This document shows, one piece after another, positions 41,392-54,203 of a stretch of 64,000 nucleotides of DNA. Position numbers and translations under genes: made by a program. The notes under the pieces were generated by a model, which made no database searches, was not told the origin of the DNA, and saw nothing but the letters and a program-made list of their open reading frames with translations. Source of the stretch: Mycobacterium angelicum (GTDB taxonomy: Bacteria; Actinomycetota; Actinomycetes; Mycobacteriales; Mycobacteriaceae); NCBI RefSeq assembly GCF_002086155.1, contig NZ_MVHE01000023.1, positions 1 to 64,000 of the forward strand. The letters run 5' to 3'. How positions within the stretch are numbered: position 1 is the first letter of the stretch; every line of letters starts with the position of its first letter.

Positions 41392-41827
41392 GATTCCTCC
41401 GTATCTCATCGATAACCATCGATATTTGTTTGTCTTCGGCCGGGTACTCCAGCCAGCGCAGACGACCGTACTCACGCTTCCTGACGAAATCTAACCCGAC
41501 CCCCCGGTTTGGGGGACATTTGTCCAGCATGGACCCGCCGAGAGCCCGGCTCGAGCCACCTGTTCACGGCCGTCCAGGCAGCGCTGACACCGGCCCGACG
41601 GGCCGTCCAACCAAAGCCGTGATGTCCAGCTTCGGGCCGCCGATATGGCTTTCTAGCTGCGGTTTTTCGGTTAGTCGTCCGATCGGCGGGCTGCGGCGCC
41701 GAAATGGCCCTGGCCGCTTGCGGCGGACATCGGCGGCCCGCAGCGCACCGGATCACGATTTTCCTGGCACGTCGCGCGTGTCGCGCCCGGCTTCGCACGT
41801 GCCGGTTACGCAGCTAGGATCCAGCCC
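41392..41827. other. Intergenic region between mihF and the HTH-TOBE gene
   Basis: About 435 bases between divergently oriented genes. It should carry the mihF operon promoter and that of the HTH-TOBE gene. Near mihF it is AT-rich (TATCGATGGTTATCGATGAG on the minus strand contains two ATCGAT repeats), consistent with a promoter. I recall PE15/PPE20 between pyrF and mihF in M. tuberculosis; no trace of PE or PPE is visible here. Confidence 0.5.
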
Positions 41828-42238
41828 GTGCCGAATCTGCGGATCCGTCAGGCGGCTGAGCTGCTGGGGGTCAGCGACGACACCGTTCGCCGATGGATCC
41901 AGCAAGGCGCGTTGCCGGTCACCCACGACTCGTCGGGTCGCAAGGTCATCGACAGCGAACTGCTGGCCGAGTTCTCCCGCAACAACGCCCCGGCTCCCCC
42001 GCCGGATCCGCTGGGGGTGGCCCGCTCGGCCCGCAACCGCTTCGTCGGGTTGGTCACCCGGGTGATCAGCGACAAGGTGATGACCCAGGTGGAGATGCAG
42101 TGCGGCCCCTTCACCGTGGTGTCGCTGATGAGCACCGACGCGGCCGAGGAATTGAAACTACAGCCCGGCAGCGTCGCCGTGGCCGTCGTCAAGGCCACCA
42201 CCGTGATCGTCGAAACCGCCGGCGACTACGCCGACTGA
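41828..42238 (+). CDS. HTH (excisionase/MerR-like) plus TOBE/Mop-domain protein
   Basis: This 136-residue protein has an N-terminal excisionase/MerR-type helix-turn-helix ([20 protein letters not shown], residues 5-24, with [21 protein letters not shown] following) and a C-terminal molbindin/TOBE domain ([20 protein letters not shown] to [15 protein letters not shown], about 68-131). TOBE domains bind molybdate or tungstate, so it may be a molybdate-responsive regulator. The GTG at 41828 gives the complete HTH. It faces pyrF, and their coding ends overlap by 13 bases. No molybdenum genes are nearby. Confidence 0.85.
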   Translation: MPNLRIRQAAELLGVSDDTVRRWIQQGALPVTHDSSGRKVIDSELLAEFSRNNAPAPPPDPLGVARSARNRFVGLVTRVISDKVMTQVEMQCGPFTVVSLMSTDAAEELKLQPGSVAVAVVKATTVIVETAGDYAD

Positions 42239-43046
42239 AGGTAGGCAACGGCGTCGCGCATCCGTTCGCTCGCCGCACGCAGTTCGGCCACGCTCGGGCC
42301 GGCCCGCAACACTTCGCGCGACACCGCGGGCAACAACAGGTCCGCTGGCGCCCCGCCCAGGCCGGCCAGCTGGTCGGGCCGTCCACCCTGCACGCCCAGC
42401 CCGGGCACCAGAACCGGTCCGCTCAGGGCGCTCAGATCCGGCGACTTGAAAACCGTCGCACCCACCACCACGCCGACCGAACCGGGCTCTTGCGGTGCCG
42501 ACCCATTGATGGCCGCGACGTGGTCGACGATCAGCTGGGCCACCGTGCGGCCGTCGGCGTCGGCGCCCTGCACGGTCATTCCCTCCGGGTTAGAGGTCGC
42601 TGCCAGCACGAACACCCCGCGATCGCGCGCTGCGGCCAGTTCCAGCAGCGGTCGCAGCGAACCGAACCCCAGATACGGCGATGCGGTCACGGCGTCGGCG
42701 GCCAGCGGCGAGTCGCCCGCCCAGGCGTTGGCATAGGCGGCCATCGTCGACCCGATGTCGCCACGCTTGGCGTCGGCCAGCACCAGCACGCCGTTGTCAC
42801 GCAGGGCCGCGATAGTGCGCTCCAGCACCGCGAATCCGGCCGCTCCGTACGCCTCGAAAAAGGCCACCTGCGGTTTGACCACCGCGAAGCCGGCGTACGC
42901 CTCGACGCAGACATCGCAGAAAGCGGCCAACCCGTCGGCAGTGGCCGGCAGGTCCCAGGCCCGCAGCAGTTCGGGATGCGGATCGATGCCCAGACACAGC
43001 GGCCCCCGAGATGTCTTCGCCTCGGCCAGCCGCACGCCGAAGCTGC

Positions 43047-43050
<4 letters not shown>
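42226..43050 (-). CDS. pyrF: Orotidine 5'-phosphate decarboxylase (type 2)
   Basis: This 274-residue enzyme makes UMP from OMP. The catalytic segment reads [20 protein letters not shown] and the N-terminal binding segment is [11 protein letters not shown]. It is the mycobacterial (type 2) form, longer than the E. coli type. The GTG at 43050 overlaps the carB stop by GTGA, so it is translationally coupled as the last gene of the pyr operon. The frame continues upstream inside carB but without likeness. Confidence 0.97.
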
Positions 43051-46400
<3,350 letters not shown>

Positions 46401-46425
46401 TAACGGCCTCCTTTCCGGGCGCGAG

Positions 46426-46475
46426 CGTGCGCAGTTGTACAGGTTTTACGGCGTGTGGCTGTACAGACACGCACG
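46426..46475 (-). promoter_or_regulatory. Imperfect inverted repeat between carA and carB
   Basis: In the only sizeable gap of the pyr operon after pyrR, CGTGC (46426-46430) pairs with GCACG (46471-46475), and GTACAG (46437-46442) pairs with CTGTAC (46459-46464), around a 16-base loop with a symmetric internal bulge. It could be an RNA stem adjusting carB expression, or a weak internal promoter region. Function is not known. Confidence 0.4.
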
Positions 46476-46482
46476 GTCGCGG

Positions 46483-47601
46483 TCATTGGTGACCTGCCAT
46501 CAGCTCGACGAATTGGTCGAACAGATAGTTGGCATCGTGTGGGCCGGCCGCGGCCTCCGGGTGATACTGCACCGAAAACGCCCGCCCGTCTTTGAGTTTC
46601 ACGCCCTCGACCACCCCGTCGTTGGCGCAGGTGTGGCTGACCACGGCCGGGCCGAACGGGGTGTCGAAGGACTGGCCCGCCTCCCCCTCCAGCGCGAAGC
46701 CGTGGTTCTGCGCGGTCACCGCGACCCGGCCGGTGGCGTGGTCGATGACCGGGATGTTGATCCCGCGGTGACCGAACACCATCTTGTACGTCGACAAGCC
46801 CAATGCCCGGCCCAGTATCTGATTGCCGAAACAGATTCCGAACAACGGGATTCCGGCGTTCAGCACCTCACGGGTGAGCGCGACGACATGGTCGGCCGTG
46901 GCCGGGTCGCCCGGACCATTGGACAGGAAAACCCCATCGGGTTTGAGGTCGGCGATCTGGTCGAAAGTAGCCGACGCGGGCAGGATGTGGGTGCGCATGC
47001 CGCGCTGGGCGAAGTTGCGTGGGGTGTTGGTTTTGATGCCGAGGTCCAGGGCGGCAACGACAAACCTGTGCGGGCCTTCGGGTTCGACGATGTAGACGTC
47101 GTCGGTGCTGACCTCGCCGGCGAGGTCAGCACCCAGCATCGGCTGCTGGGCGCATACCCGCTCGACGAGCTCGTCCGGCTCCGCCAGCGCAGCGCCGGAG
47201 AATACCCCCGCTTTCATCGAGCCGCGACTGCGCAGATGGCGCACCACGGCCCGGGTGTCGATGCCGGCGATCCCGACGATGTGCTGGCGCACCAGCTCGT
47301 CCTCCAGCGTGCCGGTGGCCCGCCAGTTGGAGGCGCGCGGCGACGGGTCGCGCACCGCATAGCCCGCCACCCAGATCTTGTCGCTGCGGCTCTCGGCGTC
47401 CTCGTCGTTCCAGCCGGTGTTGCCGATCTGCGGCGCCGTGGCCACCACAATCTGACGGTGATAGCTGGGGTCGGTCAGTGTCTCCTGGTAGCCGGACATG
47501 CCGGTGGAGAACACGGCTTCCCCGAGCGTCTGGCCGATCTGGCCGAACGGCTTTCCGGTGAAGACGCGGCCGTCCTCAAGTACCAGCAGAGCTTTACTCA
47601 T
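46483..47601 (-). CDS. carA: Carbamoyl-phosphate synthase small subunit (glutamine amidotransferase)
   Basis: This 372-residue CarA releases ammonia from glutamine for CarB. The class I amidotransferase triad is visible: Cys in [15 protein letters not shown], and His and Glu in [10 protein letters not shown]. The N-terminal CPSase domain reads [15 protein letters not shown]. The ATG at 47601 overlaps the preceding membrane-protein stop by ATGA. Confidence 0.97.
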   Translation of the reverse strand: MSKALLVLEDGRVFTGKPFGQIGQTLGEAVFSTGMSGYQETLTDPSYHRQIVVATAPQIGNTGWNDEDAESRSDKIWVAGYAVRDPSPRASNWRATGTLEDELVRQHIVGIAGIDTRAVVRHLRSRGSMKAGVFSGAALAEPDELVERVCAQQPMLGADLAGEVSTDDVYIVEPEGPHRFVVAALDLGIKTNTPRNFAQRGMRTHILPASATFDQIADLKPDGVFLSNGPGDPATADHVVALTREVLNAGIPLFGICFGNQILGRALGLSTYKMVFGHRGINIPVIDHATGRVAVTAQNHGFALEGEAGQSFDTPFGPAVVSHTCANDGVVEGVKLKDGRAFSVQYHPEAAAGPHDANYLFDQFVELMAGHQ

Positions 47602-48101
47602 GAGCGGCGCTCCTCCTGCAACCAGTCCGTGTAGTCGTCGCGGCTGTTGGCCCGAAACCCGGTGTCGATCTCGATGTCCGACGGCAACCGCCAGCGGATC
47701 GCCAAGATCCCGTGCCGGGCCACCACCTTGCCTGCGATGCCGCGCTCCATGCGGATCGCCGAAATCGATTCCCGCGGAATCCAAATCGGGCGGGCCCGGA
47801 CGCGCTGCAACATGATCCCCTCGGGATAACTGGTCAGCACCGCCTTGCTGCGGTAGCCGAGATCCCCCGCGGTGACCCGCTCGTTCCACTCCGGCGCCAA
47901 CGTGCAGCCGCAATAGATTCCGCGAGTGGTCACACTGGCCGAGCCCAGGGTTTCGGGCACATCGGGCAGGGTGCCGATGACCTCGTGCTGCCGCTGCGCC
48001 TTGCGCCGCCAGCCCCGCGTCATCAACTGGATTACCACCGCGATCACCACTACCAGCACCGCCGCGAAGATCAGCGATCCCAACAGCGTGCCGGATTTCA
48101 T
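47598..48101 (-). CDS. Single-pass membrane protein of the pyr operon (Rv1382-like)
   Basis: This 167-residue protein has one N-terminal helix ([21 protein letters not shown]) and a cytoplasmic domain with a PH-like beta pattern ([52 protein letters not shown]). It is locked into the operon: ATGA overlaps with pyrC (48098-48101) and carA. The same order is recalled in M. tuberculosis. Function is unknown; conserved placement suggests a link to pyrimidine enzymes or their membrane use. Confidence 0.85.
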   Translation of the reverse strand: MKSGTLLGSLIFAAVLVVVIAVVIQLMTRGWRRKAQRQHEVIGTLPDVPETLGSASVTTRGIYCGCTLAPEWNERVTAGDLGYRSKAVLTSYPEGIMLQRVRARPIWIPRESISAIRMERGIAGKVVARHGILAIRWRLPSDIEIDTGFRANSRDDYTDWLQEERRS

Positions 48102-49390
48102 ACCGGGCTCTTCCCGTCCCGAGCAGTGATCTTTCCGCGCAGCAGAGTGGCGGTCACCGTCGCCGGCAGCGTCATCGACTCGAATGGCGTATTGGCTGAC
48201 CTGCTGGCCAGCTCGGTTCCGCTGACCGTCCACGTCGCGTCGGGGTCCACCACCGTGAGGTTGGCCGGCTCCCCCACTTCCAGCGGACGGCCCTGGTCGG
48301 GCAGGCCGACGATGCGCGCCGGGTTCTCACTCATCACCCGCGCCACATCACGCCAACTCAACAAGCCGGGCTCGACCATCGTTTGCACCACCACCGACAA
48401 CGCCGTCTGCAATCCCAGCATGCCGGGCCGGGCCGCGGCGAACTCGACGCACTTCTCGTGCTCGGCGTGCGGGGCATGGTCGGTGGCCACACAGTCGATC
48501 CCCCCGTCGGCGAGCGCCTGCCGCAACGCCGTCGCGTCGGCGGCTTCGCGCAGCGGCGGGTTCACCCGATTGACCCCGTTGTAACTGGCCAGTCTGCTGT
48601 CGTCGAGCAGCAGGTGATGCGGCGTGACCTCGGCGGTGATCGAAATGCCTTGCGCCTTAGCCCATTTCAGAATCTCAACGGTACCGGCGGTGGAGGCGTG
48701 GCAGATGTGCACGCGGGCGCCGGCATCGCGCGCCAACAAGGCGTCGCGGGCGACGATGGATTCCTCGGCGGCCCTGGGCCATCCCGAAAGGCCCAGCCGT
48801 GCCGCCGTCGGACCCTCGTGCGCGACCGCGCCGACGGTGAGCCTGGGCTCCTCGGCGTGCTGGGCGACCAGCACGCCCAGTCCGGTGGCATATTCCAGCG
48901 CGCGGCGCATCACCAGCGGATCCTGCACGCAGCTGCCGTCGTCGGAGAACATCCGCACCTGGGCGGCACCGGCGTTCATCATGCCCATCTCGGTCAGCTC
49001 GACTCCCGCCAAGCCGACGGTGACCGCGCCGACCGGGTGCACGTCGACCAGGCCGACCTGCTGGCCGCGGTGCCAGACGTGGTCGGTGACCACCGGGCTG
49101 TCGGCGACCGGGTTGGTGTTGGCCATCGCAAACACCGCGGTGTAGCCACCCAAAGCCGCTGCGGCCGAACCTGTTTCGATGTCTTCGGCGTATTCGCGGC
49201 CGGGCTCGCGCAGATGAGTGTGCAGGTCGACGAAGCCGGGCAGCAGCACGTGACCGGTGGCGTCGATGACGTCGGCCGTATCGGGAATGTCGAGCCCGGG
49301 CCTGATGTCGGCGATCTGACCATCATCGGCGAGGACATCTACCCGGTCCCCTTCGCCGTACAAACGCACACCGCGGATCAGCACACTCAC
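48098..49390 (-). CDS. pyrC: Dihydroorotase
   Basis: This 430-residue class I dihydroorotase closes carbamoyl-aspartate to dihydroorotate. Zinc ligands lie in [12 protein letters not shown], with further active-site segments [12 protein letters not shown] and [13 protein letters not shown]. The GTG at 49390 overlaps the pyrB stop by GTGA and gives [12 protein letters not shown] as N-terminus. The frame is open upstream inside pyrB without likeness. Confidence 0.97.
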   Translation of the reverse strand: MSVLIRGVRLYGEGDRVDVLADDGQIADIRPGLDIPDTADVIDATGHVLLPGFVDLHTHLREPGREYAEDIETGSAAAALGGYTAVFAMANTNPVADSPVVTDHVWHRGQQVGLVDVHPVGAVTVGLAGVELTEMGMMNAGAAQVRMFSDDGSCVQDPLVMRRALEYATGLGVLVAQHAEEPRLTVGAVAHEGPTAARLGLSGWPRAAEESIVARDALLARDAGARVHICHASTAGTVEILKWAKAQGISITAEVTPHHLLLDDSRLASYNGVNRVNPPLREAADATALRQALADGGIDCVATDHAPHAEHEKCVEFAAARPGMLGLQTALSVVVQTMVEPGLLSWRDVARVMSENPARIVGLPDQGRPLEVGEPANLTVVDPDATWTVSGTELASRSANTPFESMTLPATVTATLLRGKITARDGKSPV

Positions 49391-50340
49391 GCTGCCACCT
49401 CTTCCGCACCGACCAGTACATGGAACAGCACCGCCATGCGCACGTGGACGCCATTGGAAACCTGTTGCAGCACAGCCGATTGCGAGGAGTCGGCCACCGA
49501 CGAGGAGATCTCCATGCCGCGTAGCATCGGCCCGGGGTGCAGCACCACGGCGTGGCCGGGCAGCAACGCCTGACGCCGAGCCGACAGCCCGTATAGCGAC
49601 GAGTACTCGCGCACGGACGGGAAGAAGCCACCGTTCATCCGCTCGGCCTGGACCCGCAGCATGAGCACGGCGTCGGCCGCGGGCAGTTCGGCATCGAAGT
49701 CGTTGGACACCGTCACCGGCCAACCGTCCACCCCGACGGGCAGCAGTGTCGGCGGTGCCACCAACACCACCTCGGCGCCCAGCGTGTGCAGCAGCATCAC
49801 GTTGGAACGGGCCACCCGGCTGTGCAAGACGTCGCCGACGATGACGACCCGCCGGCCCTCGATGCCGCCGAGGCGCTGCCGGATGGTCAGCGCATCCAGC
49901 AGCGCCTGCGTCGGGTGCTCGTGGGTGCCGTCACCGGCGTTGATCACCGACGGGCCGGAGTCGTCTGCGGCAAACGAGCCAGTCCAGTCGGCCAGTAGCT
50001 GGGCGGCGCCGGAGGCGGGATGGCGGATGATCAACGCGTCGGCGCCCGCGGCCCGCAACGTCAGCGCGGTGTCGCGCAGCGACTCCCCCTTGCCCACCGA
50101 GGAACCCGCGGCACTGACGTTGACCACGTCGGCGCTCATCCACTTGCCGGCAACCTCGAACGACACCCGGGTACGCGTGGAGTTCTCGTAGAACATGGTG
50201 ATCACGGTGCGCCCGCGCAGCGTGGGCAGCTTCTTGATCTCGCGACCAACGAGCGCCTCGGCGAAGCGGTCGGCGTCGTCGAGGATCGCCGTGGCGTCGT
50301 CGCGGGACAGGTCGCCGGCGGCCAGCAGGTGTCTGGTCAC
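49387..50340 (-). CDS. pyrB: Aspartate carbamoyltransferase catalytic subunit
   Basis: This 317-residue enzyme joins carbamoyl phosphate and aspartate. The carbamoyl-phosphate motif is [13 protein letters not shown] (about residues 50-62), and [12 protein letters not shown] is also typical. There is no regulatory pyrI nearby, as in other actinobacteria. The GTG at 50340 overlaps the pyrR stop by GTGA. Confidence 0.98.
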   Translation of the reverse strand: MTRHLLAAGDLSRDDATAILDDADRFAEALVGREIKKLPTLRGRTVITMFYENSTRTRVSFEVAGKWMSADVVNVSAAGSSVGKGESLRDTALTLRAAGADALIIRHPASGAAQLLADWTGSFAADDSGPSVINAGDGTHEHPTQALLDALTIRQRLGGIEGRRVVIVGDVLHSRVARSNVMLLHTLGAEVVLVAPPTLLPVGVDGWPVTVSNDFDAELPAADAVLMLRVQAERMNGGFFPSVREYSSLYGLSARRQALLPGHAVVLHPGPMLRGMEISSSVADSSQSAVLQQVSNGVHVRMAVLFHVLVGAEEVAA

Positions 50341-50897
50341 GACGCACCTCCGCGGTCGATCATCACGGCATCGCGGCCGTCGGACTCGAGCAGCTGCACG
50401 TGCACGCTCTCGCTGCGGGAGGTGGGCACGTTCTTGCCGACATAGTCGGCGCGCACCGGCAATTCGCGATGGCCCCGGTCGACCAGCACGGCCAGCTGGA
50501 TCGCCCGCGGGCGGCCCACGTCGCGCAGCGCGTCCAGGGCGGAGCGCACCGACCGGCCGGAGTAGAGCACGTCGTCGACGAGGATTACCAGCGCGTCGTC
50601 GATGCCCCCGGACGGGATCGTGGTCTCGGCCAGCGGACGCGGCGGCTTGATCATCAGGTCGTCGCGGTACAGGGTGATGTCCAGGGCGCCATGGCCCACG
50701 TCGACTCCGCTGTATTCGCCGATGTTGGTGGCCAGGCGGCTGGCCAGGATCACGCCGCGAGTCGGGATGCCCAGCAACACCACGCGCGGCGAATCGGGAT
50801 TGTCCAGCGCGGTCTTTTCGATGATCTGGTGCGCCATGCGGGAAACGGTGCGACCGACGTCGGCCGCTGACATCAATTCTCGCGACTCAGCACCCAT
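50337..50897 (-). CDS. pyrR: Bifunctional pyr operon regulator / uracil phosphoribosyltransferase
   Basis: This 186-residue PyrR binds pyr mRNA when UMP is plentiful and has weak UPRTase activity. The PRPP-binding signature reads [18 protein letters not shown], and [14 protein letters not shown] lines the nucleotide site. The ATG at 50897 begins MGAESRELM; the frame is open to 50966 but crosses the leader. In M. smegmatis PyrR is reported to repress translation by binding near the pyrR ribosome site, and the matching sequence is present here. It is the first gene of pyrR-B-C-Rv1382-carA-carB-pyrF. Confidence 0.97.
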   Translation of the reverse strand: MGAESRELMSAADVGRTVSRMAHQIIEKTALDNPDSPRVVLLGIPTRGVILASRLATNIGEYSGVDVGHGALDITLYRDDLMIKPPRPLAETTIPSGGIDDALVILVDDVLYSGRSVRSALDALRDVGRPRAIQLAVLVDRGHRELPVRADYVGKNVPTSRSESVHVQLLESDGRDAVMIDRGGAS

Positions 50898-50907
50898 GCG
50901 AGAGCTT

Positions 50908-50934
50908 GACCTCCTTCTCCGCCTCTCTGGACGG
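50908..50934 (-). promoter_or_regulatory. PyrR-binding leader overlapping the pyrR ribosome site
   Basis: On the minus strand GTCCAGAGAGGC (50921-50932) matches the conserved PyrR binding-loop core (UCCnGnGAGG). It is followed at once by AAGGAGG (50910-50916), the ribosome site of pyrR, 12 bases before its ATG. The overlap fits translational repression as described for M. smegmatis rather than terminator attenuation. I saw no terminator hairpin between this motif and the gene. Confidence 0.75.
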
Positions 50935-51222
50935 ATCGTTAAAGGGGGTTTGTAGAACATTCTCATGCCCTACCCGCTAGGAGGGTATCAGTCGCGTACC
51001 AGCTTGAGCCGCCTTCACCGCCGAGCTACGCCGGGGGGCTTTCTCCTTTTAGGCGAGGGCTGTAGATCCAGTGCGTTCTGGCGCTGGCAGCCCGAGAGTC
51101 TCACCCTCGCGGGAATCCCCGCCGCGCTCAGTCAAGTCGCTGCCGGTACGGTGGCGGTCGCTGACGGCCTGGATGCGGCCAGCAAATGCCTAGATTGAAC
51201 CGCGCAACTGGAATGATGGCTA
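50935..51222. other. Intergenic region upstream of pyrR
   Basis: About 290 bases that should hold the pyr operon promoter (leftward). I see no clear -10/-35 pair and no gene. The stretch 51035-51120 has short GC-rich complementary segments but no convincing fold. Confidence 0.4.
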
Positions 51223-51381
51223 ATGGTGATGGCTTCGCTATTCGCGGCGCTGTTCGTAGTGAATGCGTGCAACCCCCACGGCACGATGCTGGGCGCAATC
51301 AGTACCGGCGGCCTCGCCGTCTTGATGAGCTACAGCGCCTACCGTGCCTGGTTCAGCAAGCGCCGCACGAATCAGCAATAG
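51223..51381 (+). CDS. Possible small membrane protein (52 residues)
   Basis: ATG 51223 to TAG 51379-51381 encodes 52 residues with two hydrophobic stretches (MASLFAALFVVNAC, then TMLGAISTGGLAVLMSYSAY) and a basic tail (SKRRTNQQ), the look of a small inner-membrane protein. Three clustered starts (ATG, GTG, ATG) are available. No ribosome site is obvious and I recognise no family. Other frames in the area are equally open, so this is tentative. Confidence 0.3.
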   Translation: MVMASLFAALFVVNACNPHGTMLGAISTGGLAVLMSYSAYRAWFSKRRTNQQ

Positions 51382-51597
51382 CGGGACTCTCATGGCTAGT
51401 TCTTGGGTCGGGCTGCGAGTACAAGTAATCAACACGCTCAGCACCAAATCCGTTCGGCGGGTTGCCGTTCCGATTCTTCCTGTGATGGCCGCAGCTGAGC
51501 TGTACCTTACTTCCGGTTCGGCGGCGGTCTACTGGTGGTCGGTGCGATCTTTATGTTCGCGGCTACTCTCGACGCTGCCCGGACTACCCTGACTGCA
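51382..51597. other. Gap before the Rv1377c-like gene
   Basis: About 215 bases. A 66-codon frame from ATG 51392 to 51592 has no recognisable features. The methyltransferase frame is also open upstream to about 51495 and encodes a hydrophobic run ([14 protein letters not shown]) before its ATG. It may be chance or the remains of another small membrane gene. Confidence 0.3.
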
Positions 51598-52251
51598 ATG
51601 ACAGGTCCCAGCTCCTCCCAGCGCATTGACTTCGACGCCCTCTACCGCGGCGAAAGCCCGGGCGCAGGCCGTCCCGCGGTAGCCACTCCGCCATGGGATA
51701 CCAAGGCGCCCAAGGACAGTGTCGTCAGCTGGCAAGCCAACGGCTGGGTCAGCGGTGACGTGCTGGACATCGGCTGCGGGCTGGGCGACAACGCGATCTA
51801 CCTGGCGAAGAACGGACACCGGGTGACCGGTCTCGACATCTCCCCGACCGCGCTGAAAACCGCCGAACGCCGCGCCGCGGACGCCGGGGCCGAGGTGACG
51901 TTCGCGGTGGCCGACTCCACCAAGCTCGACGGCTACACCGGGGCGTTCGACACCGTGATCGACAGCGGCATGTTTCATTGCCTCGACGACGACGGCAAGC
52001 GCAGCTACGCCGCCGCGCTACACCGCGCCACCAAGCCGGGTGCCAACCTGTTGCTCAGCTGCTTCTCCGATGCCAACCCGCCCGACGAGGAGTGGCCGCG
52101 CCCGTCGGTATCCGAGCCGACCCTGCGCGAAGTGTTCGGCGGCGCCGGCTGGGACATCACGTCGCTCGAGCCCGTCACGGTGCGTCGCGAGGTGGACGGC
52201 ACCGAGGTGGAGATGGCGTTCTGGAACCTGCGCGCGCAGCGTCGCAACTAG
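51598..52251 (+). CDS. Class I SAM-dependent methyltransferase, Rv1377c-like
   Basis: This 217-residue methyltransferase has motif [20 protein letters not shown] (about residues 54-72), [17 protein letters not shown], and a thiopurine/tellurite-type middle ([20 protein letters not shown]). It resembles small-molecule methyltransferases of the TPMT/TehB group. The ATG at 51598 gives [13 protein letters not shown]. It stops 6 bases from the convergent sulfotransferase stop. The substrate is unknown. Confidence 0.9.
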   Translation: MTGPSSSQRIDFDALYRGESPGAGRPAVATPPWDTKAPKDSVVSWQANGWVSGDVLDIGCGLGDNAIYLAKNGHRVTGLDISPTALKTAERRAADAGAEVTFAVADSTKLDGYTGAFDTVIDSGMFHCLDDDGKRSYAAALHRATKPGANLLLSCFSDANPPDEEWPRPSVSEPTLREVFGGAGWDITSLEPVTVRREVDGTEVEMAFWNLRAQRRN

Positions 52252-52257
52252 GCGCGA

Positions 52258-53238
52258 CTAGGCGGGGTCCAGACCGCGACGGCCCTCGTGCGCCCACGCC
52301 AGTAGGTCCGGCGGGGCGAGCTGGTTGATCCGGTCGTAGTAGCGCCGGTAGACACGCTCGTCGAAGAAGTCCCGCCATTCGCCGCTGCCGCCGGCCCGGA
52401 AGAAGCGCTCGTTGCTGCGCCAGACCCCTTCGGCGGAGTCGGGTGCCAGATCGGCGGCGCGTGCCCGCATCGCGTCGAGGGTGGCGTGCTGCGCCAGCTC
52501 GGCGGCGCGGCCGCGGCTGACGTGTAAGCCGAGAACCCGTGCGAGACGCACGATTTCGGCCACCAGATCCGTCCGGTAGTCGGTGTAGTGGAACATCGCC
52601 ACGTTGGGCAGCTGCCGACGGGACCAGATGGTGTGGAAGTGGTGCAAGATGTTGGCCAGTGAGCCCATGTGCCGAGCGAGCGGTGGGTGCGCCGGCCCGC
52701 CGCGGGGCCCCAGGAACGGCGGCGGCGTGCCCGGAATCTCGGGCGGCATGATGGGCCCTTCCATCCATGCCTGAAAGGCGCGAACCGGGCTGGGGTCATC
52801 CAGCCGGCCACCCCGTAGCCGCCGATCGAGGTTGGTGTCATTCATGTTGTCCCACTGGAACAATTCCGACATCGCGGCGTCGCGCGGATCGCGGCCCACC
52901 CCGATGTAGGTGACCCGCTCGTCGAGGACCAAGCCGTCCAGCGGCGTGTGGGTCTTGATGAACCGACGATGGCGCTGGGCGTCGAGGGTGGCGACGACCT
53001 CCTCGATGGGCCGCGCGGTGCGGTCGAGCCACGGCGACACCGCCGACAGCGGCCCCGGCAGCTGCGGTCCGTCGAAGACGAGCAGCGAGATCAGCCGCTG
53101 GGTCAGGGTTACGCCACACTTCGACGGCGCGGAGATGACGATGTCGCCCTCGCGCAACGCCAGCGCGTCCCAGCGCAGATTGTCGCTGATCCAGGTGCGG
53201 TACAGCGTTCGGCCGGTGGTCCCGCTGGTGGTCACCAT
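52258..53238 (-). CDS. Sulfotransferase, Rv1373-like, with altered PAPS loop
   Basis: This 326-residue sulfotransferase has the length I recall for Rv1373, a glycolipid sulfotransferase in M. tuberculosis. The 3'-phosphate segment [19 protein letters not shown] and the [11 protein letters not shown] segment are intact. The 5'-phosphosulfate loop, however, reads [13 protein letters not shown], where the tandem paralogue has [13 protein letters not shown]; the T and W of the usual GTTW are replaced. Activity may therefore be changed or reduced. Its ATG (53238) overlaps the end of the paralogue by 7 bases. Confidence 0.88.
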   Translation of the reverse strand: MVTTSGTTGRTLYRTWISDNLRWDALALREGDIVISAPSKCGVTLTQRLISLLVFDGPQLPGPLSAVSPWLDRTARPIEEVVATLDAQRHRRFIKTHTPLDGLVLDERVTYIGVGRDPRDAAMSELFQWDNMNDTNLDRRLRGGRLDDPSPVRAFQAWMEGPIMPPEIPGTPPPFLGPRGGPAHPPLARHMGSLANILHHFHTIWSRRQLPNVAMFHYTDYRTDLVAEIVRLARVLGLHVSRGRAAELAQHATLDAMRARAADLAPDSAEGVWRSNERFFRAGGSGEWRDFFDERVYRRYYDRINQLAPPDLLAWAHEGRRGLDPA

Positions 53239-54191
53239 GGCGCCCCCCGGCGGCCCTCGTGGGCCCAGCCGAGCAGCTCGGGCCCGCCGAGCTGTCCGGC
53301 GATTTCGGCCGCACGCTCGGGGTAACGCCGATGCTCGGCCTCGGTGAAGATCTCCGGCCACCGTCCGCGCCCGCCCGTCCGGAAGAACGGATCGTCTTCG
53401 CGCCGAGCGTCTTTGGGGTGCAGGCCGGGTGTGGCGCGCGGCGCGAGCTGGGCTGCCTGCGAGCGCATCGCCGCCAGCGTGGCGTGCTCGGCAAGCTCAG
53501 CGGCGCGATCGCGGCCAAGGTCCACGCCGAGTACCACGGCCAGCCGCATCAGCTCGCCGGCGAGATCGGCCTGGTAGTCGGCATAGTGGAACAGGGCCAC
53601 GTTGGTCAGCTCGCGGCGGGACCAGAACGAGTCGAAGTGATGCAGGATGGTGGCCAGCGACGCGATCCCCTCGGTGGGCGTGACCGGCCCCTCCATCCAG
53701 ATGCGCAGCACTTCGAGGGGACCGAACTCGCCGCCGAAGTCGCGGCGAATGGGCGGCCATGGTTCGCCCCCGGGTCCGGCGGCCTCGCGCAGGGCGCGCA
53801 TCCGGTCGTGCTCGGCCAGCATCGACATCGCCGCGTCGCGCGGATCGCGGCCCACCCCGATGTAAGTGACGCGGTCGTCGCGCGGCAGACCGTCCAGCGG
53901 CGTGTGGGTTTTGATGAACCGTCGGTGCCGCTGGGCACCGAGTGCGGCGACGACGTGCTCGACCGGCTGAGCCGTCAGGTCCAGCCACGGCGACACCAGA
54001 TGCAACGGCCCCGGCAATTGCGGCCCGTCGAATACCAGCAGCGACACCAGCCGCTGCGTCCAGGTGGTGCCGCATTTGGGCGGGGCGGAGATAACGATGT
54101 CGCCGTCGCGCAATTGCAAAGCGTCCCAACGCAGGTTGTCGCTCATCCAGGAGCGGTACAGAACCCGGCCTTTGTCGGTAAGCGAAGACAC
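53232..54191 (-). CDS. Sulfotransferase, tandem paralogue with canonical PAPS loop
   Basis: This 319-residue sulfotransferase is closely related to the downstream copy (both have [35 protein letters not shown] and a GWAHEGRRG end). The PAPS 5'-loop [13 protein letters not shown] is canonical. A GTG at 54191 starts it, 12 bases after pks18. With pks18 and the desaturase it forms a four-gene unit, so the acceptor may be a polyketide-type or lipid product of that unit; this is inference. Confidence 0.9.
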   Translation of the reverse strand: MSSLTDKGRVLYRSWMSDNLRWDALQLRDGDIVISAPPKCGTTWTQRLVSLLVFDGPQLPGPLHLVSPWLDLTAQPVEHVVAALGAQRHRRFIKTHTPLDGLPRDDRVTYIGVGRDPRDAAMSMLAEHDRMRALREAAGPGGEPWPPIRRDFGGEFGPLEVLRIWMEGPVTPTEGIASLATILHHFDSFWSRRELTNVALFHYADYQADLAGELMRLAVVLGVDLGRDRAAELAEHATLAAMRSQAAQLAPRATPGLHPKDARREDDPFFRTGGRGRWPEIFTEAEHRRYPERAAEIAGQLGGPELLGWAHEGRRGAPW

Positions 54192-54203
54192 GATGACTCC
54201 TGT

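Noticed and set aside
51344..51592. An 82-codon plus-strand frame before the Rv1377c-like gene
   Set aside because: No ribosome site, no family features, and other frames are equally open.
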